Assembly: GCA_958450365.1 (NCBI GenBank)
Contig: CAUEEP010000898.1
Coordinates: 764,001 to 828,000 of the forward strand
Origin: Mesorhabditis belari
Taxonomy: Eukaryota; Nematoda; Chromadorea; Rhabditida; Rhabditidae
DNA: 64,000 nt
Direction of reading: 5' to 3'
Shown: in pieces, positions 55,416 through 64,000 of the stretch
Position numbering within the stretch: the stretch's first letter is position 1
Layout: each line of letters starts with the position of its first letter
Made by a program: the position numbers and the translations under genes
The notes under the pieces: generated by a model
What the model was told of the DNA's origin: nothing
What the model saw: the letters and a program-made list of their open reading frames with translations, nothing else
The model's database searches: none

Positions 55416-58276
55416 GTTGAACGTTGAAGAGTCAAGGAATAAAATCAAATGGAAAAGGTCGTGACTCGGTTTGCAAGAAAACGAAGAATTGAAGCGAGGG
55501 AGTGCGGGCGGCACCGGGCGTGCTCGACACAGACTGCGCCCTCCCTCAACCCGCCCCAAAACGAAGAGAGAAAAGAGAAGGCGGACCCGCATCCCCATCT
55601 CTGCGACTCTCTATATAGACACACTCTCTCGCCCCACCAGAGAACACACCGAGACGGGCATGTGTCCTCCACGTGCACAAATCAAGTGAAAAGACGGAAA
55701 AGAGATGGGGAAGGCCCGTCCACCGGTGGGCGAGGCCTTCCAGGCGCCCCCTATTTGAGAGATTGGGCATAAAAAGGAGAGAACAGACAGGAAACGACCA
55801 TGTGCGGATGGGGAGGACAATGTGCAGAATGGGCGCACCCAAACACCCCCTCTACCCTCTCCGTCGCCGAATCTCCCCGAGGGCTGTGAGAGTGCTCGGG
55901 GAAAGCCTCCCCCTCTTCTCCTCTCCACGACGAAGATGGGGGCTCCCCTTCAGGCATAAACAATCTATGCTTCTTTTCTGGGGATCCCCCATGGGCAGTG
56001 AATAGGTGAATCGACAGGGAAGTTTTAGGCTTTGCTCTCAAGTGCTCAATGGTCCGCTAACAAGAACTCCAAGAATTAAAAACTTTACTTGAGATAGAGT
56101 CAGCAGACTCTATCACATCTCTATCTAAGTCAGCAGACTCTATCTAACTTTGTCAACTTGGTCCAGGGTTCAATCCCCACTCCGGAAATCTACTTTTTCT
56201 TGCCAATTTCTTCATTTCTTTATTGCAAACACATCACTCATCAGTAAAGAATTGTTTTCCAGAACAGCTCTTTTGAAAAAGCAAATTTTCTATTCGAATG
56301 GTCAATGGCCCCATTCAGTGATGGAATGAAGAAAGCTGATAAGTGTTTTCCTTGGAGATTCTCTGTAATTGGTGTGTGTCAACGACAACTTGTTTTTTTC
56401 TGGTCCATTCTCCTGGGGATTTCTTGCTTTTTCCCCTCCCCCACTCTCTTTTACTAAATTCCATATAATCCGAGGGAGGGGATTAACGGATGGAAAACAT
56501 TTTATCTATAATCACAATTTATTTGAATGATATAGCTCTCTTGGGAGGAAAATCACGTGCTGTGTGATCTACGAGTTGCTCTTTCGTTTCATAAGGTGTT
56601 TACGGTTCTAGGTAATAGTTTGGGAAATTAGTGGACAATAAAATCTCTGGTAAAACATGGATATTAAGCCGGAGGAAAATAATGTGCAAGTATCTTTGCT
56701 TTTTTTGTGAAGACCTCACTACAAAACTTTTGGGACTAGGATCGGATGTTTTCGATAAAATAGAAACATTACGCTGATCTACATGTCTTTTCCCCTCAAT
56801 TCTTTATGACGTAAACGTAAGAGGTCGATGCTTGGAGGAAGGGAGCACGCGCATACACGTGTATCCTCTTTCCTTCTCTTCTTTCTCCTCCACTTTTCCC
56901 CGCTCTCCCATTCAAGTCCATGAAGTGGTGATGAGAGCTCAGAGGGGCTTCCCCCAAAACGGGTTTGTGTCGCAAATTTTGTGAATGCTCGAGTTGGGAT
57001 TCACAAAAGTGCTATTTTCAAATCAAACAAAACAATTTTTGGTTCATTTTGTTCACACATATTATTAACAAATAAACACATATTGTTAACACATTGATCT
57101 TAACCTCAAGCTAATAGGGAAAGGCAAGCACTTTCGGAACGAGTTCAAACCAATCTTATAGAATCGGTCACGCTTAGTTCGAATCTGGTTTTAGTTTTTG
57201 CCCTCGAGGTCTGTAACGCAGCATATCTGGCCTACAAGTTTTAGGTGCATTTTTCTTCTTTATTTATTTTTATCTTATTCTAATCTTCAATGTTCATTGC
57301 GTGTACTTTGACCTGAGGGATTCCCTGTTATTTTTACACTACATCAATCAACCAGAGAGTCCACGTGCATTTCTCTCTTTTCAATTCTCTCACTCAAAAT
57401 CACCACGCACAATTTCAAATCGGTCAAACTACCTTTGGAAAATACAGGTTCCCGTAAAATGAGAAACTTGGAAGTAAAGAGAAAGGAAAAAACTTCTTAC
57501 CATTTAAAGAAAAAGAGATTCACTTTCGGTTGTTGAGTGACACTGTCACGAGGAAAAAAATATATCCCTTTTCCCAATTAAACTTTTTGAGTTGTTTTGC
57601 TGCAAATATTGGCATGCTGCTATTCTGAGCCAAGTTTTGCAGAAAATGAAAAAACCAATAGGATTCAACCATTGCTAAAATGAAAAAAGATCCAATGGGA
57701 TCCAACCATTGCTGTGAAAAAAGCATCAGCATAGAAAGATCAGTTCACGTGATTTCCTAGATTTCCATTAAATCCAAACTAATACATTCTTTCAAAGCAA
57801 ATCTATGTGTGGGTGAGGATTAAATCAAAAGAAAAGTAATGAAACACCCCCGCTTTGCTTATCCCTTCAAGTGGATTATCTCTTTTAATAAATGAATGAA
57901 AATCCTAGCCAACCGAAAGTTTACAATGAACAAAATATTAGTTGAACACATGTGGATTAATTTTTGGAAGTGAATGGAAATGGAATTCTGGAGCAAAAAG
58001 GGTTTTTGCGGTTTTCTTGGGCACAAATTTGGTGAAATGGAAAAGGAGAGATTGAATGTCACCAGGGTAAAGAACTGCACACTGATTGCGAGTGTTCATC
58101 CGTTTATCTTCATTTATGTAATTACCGTCTCGATTCTCGATATAAAGATATAGCGAAATGGAGTTGTTATATCGAAAATCGTTATATAAAAGTAAAAAAC
58201 CAAAGTTTTTAACCCAAATTGTTATATCAAGTTATAATAAACCGTTTATCACAAAAACAAACAAATTTAGTTCATG
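55416..58276. other. Upstream region of mdl-1, non-coding
   Basis: The first 600 bases are GC-richer and contain overlapping frames on both strands, a composition effect. GTCAGCAGACTCTATC is duplicated at about 56100-56145, followed by a B-box-like GGGTTCAATCCCC near 56166, probably a tRNA scrap. At 57140-57200 a fragment resembles an arm of the inverted repeat at 58451-58963. Five CACGTG E-boxes lie here. Confidence 0.45.
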
Positions 58277-58413
58277 TTATTACAAACAAAGAGATGAAAT
58301 TACTGCAACTGATGTGATTGCACCATTTACTGGGTAGACTGGATATAAGATTCTTCATTTGATGGAATCCGATGAATCGTTTCTTGTCGATATATGGACA
58401 TGTATGTGCAAGT
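58277..58413 (+). pseudogene. Relic of a sulfotransferase exon
   Basis: The stretch aligns by eye with the exon at 48307-48446 of the live sulfotransferase: ACAAAGAG, GATGAAAT, 'TT(T)GATGGAATCCGATGAATCG' against the RDPLDR codons, then TTTCTTGTCGATATATGGAC. An in-frame TAG after ACCATTTACTGGG breaks it and the RDP codons are altered. No flanking exons are found, so it is a dead fragment, perhaps left by local duplication. Confidence 0.7.
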
Positions 58414-58450
58414 GAGAAAGCTAAAAATATGAAAAGATCGAGGCTTGAAC

Positions 58451-58963
58451 TAACAAAAGAAAGGCATCGAGTCAAGCTAACCTTTTGACTTGGGACCAAG
58501 TCCATCTTATAGAGTCAGTCATAGGGATCTCGAATCCGTTTTTAGTTTTTCAAAATGCTTCGCAAACGCGAGGTATTTGGCATGGAAAATTACCTTGAAT
58601 TTCGAGCTCCTTATAACGCCGTCACATGCTTCAACTCTATTATTCATTGTAAATACGTAGGAAAACAGTTTTTGCAAAAAAGCAAAAAAGTTTGGCGAGA
58701 GTGGGACTCAAACTTGAGGACAAAGAATATAATAGGTTTGGTAGTCTAGAAGACTATCCACTAGACCACCGAAGCATTCGCTGATCTGTGACAGCTTCTT
58801 AAGGAGCTCGAAATTCAAGGTAATTTTCCATGCCAAATACCTCGCGTTTGCGAAGCATTTTGCAAAAACTAAAAACGGAATCGAGATCCCTATGGCTGAC
58901 TCCATAAGATGGACTTAGTCTCAAGTCAAAAGGTTAGCTTAACTCGATGCCTTTCTTTTGTAA
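58451..58963. repeat. Long inverted repeat with tRNA-like centre
   Basis: The arms of about 155 bases are inverted copies. The left has ACAAAAGAAAGGCATCGAGT, CAAGTCCATCTTATAGAGTC, GCTTCGCAAACGCGAGGTAT and GAATTTCGAGCTCCTTA; the right arm gives the same in reverse complement with few changes. The 200-base centre contains a tRNA-like stretch. Transcribed through, it would form a long near-perfect hairpin. A diverged partial arm lies near 57140-57200. Confidence 0.85.
58683..58790 (-). pseudogene. tRNA-like stretch in inverted-repeat centre
   Basis: On the minus strand GGTGGTCTAGTGGATAGTC resembles an A box and CAAGTTTGAGTCCCAC a B box, with a long variable part (about 30 bases) between. The anticodon arm does not fold into a seven-base loop. 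Likely a tRNA-derived core, not a working tRNA. Confidence 0.45.
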
Positions 58964-59267
58964 GCAGATCTAACTATAAGACTAGCTATGTATTTAAATA
59001 TAAATACAAAATTTACAGCTTAACACATCACTAAAGCAGATTTACAAAAACTCGTAATTTTTGTTGTTTGTCTGTCACAAACTATCATGCTTACTATAGA
59101 TTTACGGGGTTTCGAGATGAAATCACCTAAAAGAAATGGCCTGAAGCGGCTCTTATCTTTACGATCATTCGAAAAGAAAATCCCAGTTTTTCTGTTCTGA
59201 AATTAGTAGTTCATTGTCTGTTCAAAGGAAATACAAAAAAAATCAGCGTCGATCTCAATATTTTCCA

Positions 59268-62200
59268 ATGAACATCTTTATTTGTTTATTTGCTTTGTTT
59301 TCGTTTACATTTTCTCAGCCAAATTCATATCTACGGGTAAGTTCCCTCTTTAAATCCAATCAGACCGGAAACGCAGGAAGTCGAAGTTGATGGATTTACA
59401 ACAATCTTTTCTCATGGATATCCACAATTATTACAAACGACAACAAGAACCGTGAAAGTGAAGTTGGAAAAGAGATTGTATTAGAAAAAAATCAAACTTT
59501 TAGAGGAAATAACTCTCTGGAAACTGATGTCACCGAATATGTCAATCCCTTTCGGTAAATAACTGCATGAAGTAACAAGTATTCAATTTTTAGACTGGAT
59601 TGGAAACTCACCTCAAAGGCACAAACGGGTCTCCTTTTTTTCTTTGATCGATTAGGCCTCGATGCTGCGGATCAGTTTTGGATTTGCAGTGAATCACAAT
59701 ACTTGTTGTGCCTTCGAGATCCTTCATCTTGCCTATGTGTTGATGTTAGTTTAAGTTCTCATAAAAAACTAAAAATTGTCAGGTGACTAGGGAAGTAGAT
59801 TCAGTCTATTGGAATGCGACTCAAGGTCCAGCCTTTGTTCTTTTGGTATATGGAGTTTCGAAACAGTTTGATAGCGGAATCAAAGCAAGAGGTGGCTTCA
59901 GAGGAAAAGTTATCGAAGTTGGTAAGTAACCACTTATAATTAGGTTATTTGTTTTGATTTCAGCTGATAAATATCATGATTGTGGCACAACGAAGGATAT
60001 AAGCAGTATGAGAACACCATATTATATGATTTCCTCTGGTTTCTCTATACAATTCCACAGATAAACTAATCATATTTATTTGAGGATATCCCTTTTCGGC
60101 GGGAAATCAATCGAAATGTGATCTTTTGGTAACGGCAACATCGGGAATTCGAGTACGAGTCTACTTTCTGATACCGGTTGATGGATACCTTATGGTAGCC
60201 GGGACAAATCCAAATGGAACTTTTACAAACACCACCTTTACCAAGTTAGAAATCAACCATCCTACTTATTATAAGGTTTATGTAACCCCTGGCTCTGCCG
60301 GGGTTTAACTGCTGGTCCTGTATAGTGAGTGATTTTCAGTGAAGTACTTTTTGGTGGTATTCCTACTCTCTATTTCCGTCAAAATGTCACATTGAGTACT
60401 TTATTGATGGGTGTTACGGATGACTTAACGTCTTACTACATTGTAGCTATTGATTCATATGACAGTAAGTTTCCAGCTGCAATAGTTCTGTGATATTTAC
60501 TAAGAACTTATTGAATTTGTAGTTGCGGCTACTATGGCTTGTGATCAATATGATGATCAATCGATCGATCAAGAATTGACTATTTGGACATCTGGTCATT
60601 CGTATCTTGAAGATACAATCAGAGTACACAATAAAACTGTAATAATCATTCAAAAGGTATTTTTCAGCCTTACTTTAACAACGCTGAGTGTAATTACAAA
60701 ATAACAATCACTCAAGCATATCAAATGTTTCTTGAAATAATCGGGATGAACCTTGAAGAAAATGCCGATTTCTTTTATGCTCCGGACTTTAATCAAGAGT
60801 TTGTGGTCAGTTTTAAGAAATCGAGTCAACATAAACTGTTTCCATAAAGTTATTATCTTTTTCTAGAATGGCATTGCTCTGACTGGATTGAATTCATATA
60901 GTCTGCATGCTGGAGTAATTGGATTGAAAGAAGCGAATATAAAATGGATAACAGATGGATTGGGAGTTGAATCGGGAGGGATTGTCAATGTACTTCTTGC
61001 TGGTTATTGAGCTAAATGTATCATTATTAATATTATTAGATTGCACTTGCACCGGAGGAGTGTTTGATTTAACAACTGATGCCTCATCCAAATCCTTCGC
61101 AAACCCAGTCAAAAAACATGATGATTTTACCTACAGCACCTATTGCCGGTAAGCTATATTTAAAAGTTAATAACTTCTTGGGTTAATCACTATTTTGTTA
61201 ATGATAAACAAGTAAGTTTCTAGAGGAATGGAGTGTATTTGGACATTTCTTGTCGATCCCAAACATCTCACAACTCTTAACGTTACTGATGTTGATCTCG
61301 GATATTTTGATGTTTTTCAGGTCGAGACAGAGAAAGGCCCTTGGGGGAAAATTGATCGGTTAGTAAGTTTCATGCAAAATAAGACAATCTTTCAGATGGG
61401 GATCCTATGGATTCACTAATTTTTCAAATGTTACACTAGTCCTATCGAGTAGTCTTCTCTTATCTGATGAGTTTAAACAAGAAGATCTAAAGCGACGAGG
61501 AGTCAACTTTAACGTAAAATCAGGTCAGAAATATCAGAATCTAAAAAGTAGCTTGCAGAGTTTAGAGGTAGTCATTCCAAAAACAATTGATCTCTGTAAT
61601 TTATCAATTACAAAAATCGATGAAAATGCTTCCCCGATGCTTGAACAGGAATTCATTATTACTTCGTGCAAAACGTGAGCAGAATGCTTTATCAGTTCGT
61701 GACTTTTTCCGAAACAAATACTTTAGTGGCGCACTAAAGCAAGAGTAAAATACCGTCAACCGCCTTAAGTTGGAATTAATTTGGCTGATACTCTGCTACG
61801 AAAAGCTTTCTGGGTTAATTTTAGTAATTAAATCAACTTTAGCTTTGAATTCGCTCAGATATTTGGTGAAAAGTGTAGTTGCTGGAACTGAAAATGTTTC
61901 GTAAAATATAAAACCTTTTGTCTTTTTTACTTTCATTTATATATCAGGTTTTTCAGGAGACTACACCAACCATAAAAAGTTCTCTTCTGTTTCAGAAAAA
62001 GTTTCTCAAATTGAAAATACTTTTTTCCTTTTGAAGATGAAGAAGAAAATACTTTTCCTACATCCAGTAAACCAAAAGAACATGAGTAAACGTGGTTCTG
62101 GTAATTTTAGGTCACCAGATTTACTGAAGGCATGACTTTTCAATTCAAAAACTAATTGAAAAAGCCGCTTGAGTAAGATTTACCTGTAAGATGGATTGTA

Positions 62201-63800
62201 CTAACAATAAGCTTTCTTCTATAGTGTTTTTCTGAATTTGATAGTTGCAAGTGTGAATTTCTTTAACAGAGGAGCTCTTAAAAATGTTTTAATCAACGTT
62301 GAAAGCTTGCTCGTATATTTAAACGTAAAAGTATACCTAGCTGAGACTCTAGCTATTAGTTATCTTCGATAGACCCTCTTGTTGCCTTTTATGGTGTTCC
62401 TCTTACGAAAAGTTATAGAAACTTACCTTTCGGAACAGCGTAACAACCAAATTAATTTCAACTTAACTTATCATAAAAAATAAAACATATTCTTAAAGTT
62501 GAAAAGCGAAAAAAATACAAAAACGGCAATCAATTTGCATTTATGGCAGAGATTTCCTACTTAGAGTACAGGATTTTATCCAGGCTTTAGTGCGCTACCT
62601 AAATTTTTGTTTTGGAAAAAGTCACAACATAGCTTTATCGTCTAAAAATCTTCTTTAGGCCTCTTGCTATTTATGCAAAAAGTTATGATGAAAGTACGTT
62701 GCAGATTTTTGATGGAGATCTTGACAATGGATTGCCTATGAAAATAGAGTAAAGTTTTTGAAGAGGAAAAGGGTTGATTTGTTTTTTAGAACCACGATGA
62801 TCATCACACAAAACAAACTCTCGATTCGCATCACAAAAGGAGATCCGTTTGCTACTCGAACTCTTCTTTATGTTAGTGATTCATTTGTGGACCAAAGTAC
62901 TTTTGAAACACACTAACATTCACCTGAAATTTTAAATAGATCACTGGTTTTGTGGTGGATTTTCACAAGGGTCACTAAATGTGACTTCTCCTGGTTGTTT
63001 ACTGGTTTACGAAGAAGATGAAATTGATGCAATCACAGTAAGATGAAGCGAAAAAGAATATTTTCACCATACAATAGGTGGCCCGTCAATCTCTGCCAAT
63101 TTATAGAGGAATCTCAATTCAACCAGATGATCTCATTCCAAGGTATCATTTCATTTCAAGAAAATATCATTGCCTTTTTTAGCACACCTGATTTTCCTCT
63201 TCGTTTAATGACTTTAAATGCAAAAGCTTCATTCACCTTTAAAATTCCCGAGAATTTTGCCTATGGCGGTTCATTCTCTTCAATGAGTGGATTTGGTAAA
63301 CAAGTTTGCAATGGCTTTAAGTGAATTGTCTCTAGAATTTATTTCAATCACTGAACAACCTTCTCTTGTTGTTTCACCGGACTACTTCGATCCAACACAA
63401 AAAGCTTTTGATTGGCGTTTTGAAGTGTTCTGTGTAAGAGTTGAACGTAGTTAAAACTGGATCAAAGAATTTAGGATTTTAACTCTTTTAATGGAAAGTT
63501 TACTTTGATGAAACCATTAGGACAAGGAGCGAGTTTGTGCCGGTCAGATCAAGTTTGGTGAGTCGAAAAGAACAACACACCCTTCAAGTAAATGGAATCT
63601 AGTTGGGGTCCAAACGATGGAATGGCTACAGGCAACTTTGAATGTGATTCAGCTTTGAGTTACAATGCTTCAATGGATGGGACAGCTCTCATTTTGCAGT
63701 AATCACATATTTAATCTGTAAATGATTCAAGTTTCTAATCAGAATGCTGACGGTACCAGTCAGATCGACAACAAGCCAGACGATTGGGAGTGGAATTTGA
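59268..63800 (+). CDS. Large secreted protein with CUB-like domains
   Basis: About nineteen exons join in frame over 4.5 kb. MNIFICLFALFSFTFSQ is a signal peptide. Landmarks are ETDVTEYVNPFRLDWKLTSK, LCLRDPSSCLCVD, DKYHDCGTTKDISRYPFSAG, DCTCTGGVFDLTTDASSK, RGMECIWTFLVDPKHLTTLN followed by VTDVDLGYFDVFQV, PLAIYAKSYDESTLQIFDGD and NHWFCGGFSQGSLNVTSPGC. The pattern Cys-x-Trp-x-Phe, hydrophobic strands and DLGYFDVFQV resembles CUB domains, with at least two or three repeats. These bind proteins or glycans outside cells. One intron appears to be only about 26 bases (ending CAAACTTTTAG), another about 29. A foldback element of 950 bases fills one intron. It ends VRSTTSQTIGSGI. No closer family name can be given. 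Confidence 0.72.
61685..62638. mobile_element. Foldback element in CUB-like gene intron
   Basis: The outer arms GCTTTATCAGTTCGTGACTT and TTTTCCGAAACAAATACTTT, then GCGCACTAAAGC, are mirrored at the right by GCTTTAGTGCGCTACC.. and ..GGAAAAAGTCACAACATAGC. A second inner pair (CTTAAGTTGGAATTAATTTG with CAAATTAATTTCAACTTAAC) extends the foldback past 130 bases per side. There is no coding frame inside. The host exons join across it in phase (ITSCKT to PLAIYAKS). Confidence 0.78.
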
Positions 63801-63980
63801 ATAAAAATCTTTTGATAATTTATTTGGTCAAATATGCATTTTAAAGCCTATGCTTTACATAAATGTCTTAAAAGCTAAACAGCTTAAAATTGTGCATATT
63901 GTATAGTGAGAGCACTGAGTAGCAATGCTAAAGGATTTTTTCGATTTCTTCTTTCGGCTGTTAACACAGAGAGTTGTCAT

Positions 63981-64000
63981 ACTATTAGAAAAAATACGGT
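63981..64000. mobile_element. Possible end of a second TACCGTATTTTT MITE
   Basis: The last bases, ACTATTAGAAAAAATACGGT, match the right end of the element at 33440-33669 (ACTATTAAGAAAAATACGGT). Only one end is visible because the window stops. Confidence 0.35.

Larger units (their letters stand above)
49937..57751. promoter_or_regulatory. Field of twelve CACGTG E-boxes around mdl-1
   Basis: CACGTG occurs at 49937, 50938, 52938, 53261, 53290, 53615, 53634, 55670, 56554, 56856, 57362 and 57746. I noticed only one other in the window (near 31294). At the local base composition roughly one per 9 kb is expected. CACGTG is the classic site of Myc/Max/Mad-family bHLH dimers, and the gene in the middle of the field encodes such a protein. 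The site at 55670 is 255 bases upstream of its start codon. Auto-regulation by MDL-1/MXL-type dimers is inference. Confidence 0.6.

Noticed and set aside
55445..56041. Several overlapping frames upstream of mdl-1
   Set aside because: They occur on both strands in GC-richer DNA without motifs; composition artefact in a probable promoter.
1..64000. CRISPR arrays, bacterial operons, phage or viral genes
   Set aside because: No regularly spaced repeats, no intron-free gene runs and no viral proteins were seen; the gene structure is nematode nuclear throughout.

Overview
The window looks like nuclear DNA of a free-living or related rhabditid nematode, but not C. elegans itself. It is AT-rich. Genes are broken by many small introns, mostly about 40-60 bases, with GT donors and TTTCAG or TTTAG acceptors. 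The gene content is worm-like: a nematode chemoreceptor, a cuticlin-type ZP protein, a glycine-rich secreted protein, an erd-2 KDEL receptor ending in the worm-style SNRQFEM tail, and a Mad-like bHLH repressor close to mdl-1. I cannot name the species. Gene models were assembled by eye from exon reading frames and splice signals, so the start and end of each CDS feature span introns.

Layout. 1-9 kb: a small membrane protein with a PPSY motif, a TMEM145/GPR180-type seven-helix protein, and a PAN/apple-like secreted protein (minus). 11-18 kb: erd-2, a coiled-coil protein with a GPI-type tail, a seven-helix chemoreceptor, and a sugar-porter MFS transporter (minus). 18.6-21 kb: a 2OG-Fe(II) dioxygenase of a mainly bacterial family and a basic RS-tailed protein. 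21.4-27.1 kb: two tandem paralogous type II membrane proteins; the second carries a MITE and a decayed mariner side by side in one intron. 27.4-33 kb: a true Fringe glycosyltransferase and a ZP cuticlin whose large intron hosts a glycine-rich gene on the other strand. 33.7-38.4 kb: a cysteine-rich secreted protein (minus), a divergent ADP/ATP carrier and a small membrane protein. 38.4-46.2 kb: four tandem minus-strand copies of cytosolic 5'-nucleotidase III. 47.9-49.4 kb: a carbohydrate sulfotransferase. 49.4-59.3 kb: a gene-poor stretch around mdl-1 with twelve CACGTG E-boxes, a sulfotransferase relic and a large inverted repeat with a tRNA-like core. 59.3-63.8 kb: a large secreted CUB-like protein with a foldback element in an intron.

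The genes do not form one pathway. Several touch the cell surface and secretory route: KDEL retrieval, Fringe, sulfotransferase, cuticlin, CUB and PAN proteins. Mobile DNA is heavy: at least eight inverted-repeat element families, several inside introns or within 40 bases of start codons. The most interesting points are the Fringe gene, the possibly transferred dioxygenase, the E-box field around a gene for an E-box binding repressor, the four-copy nucleotidase array, and the altered carrier signature.
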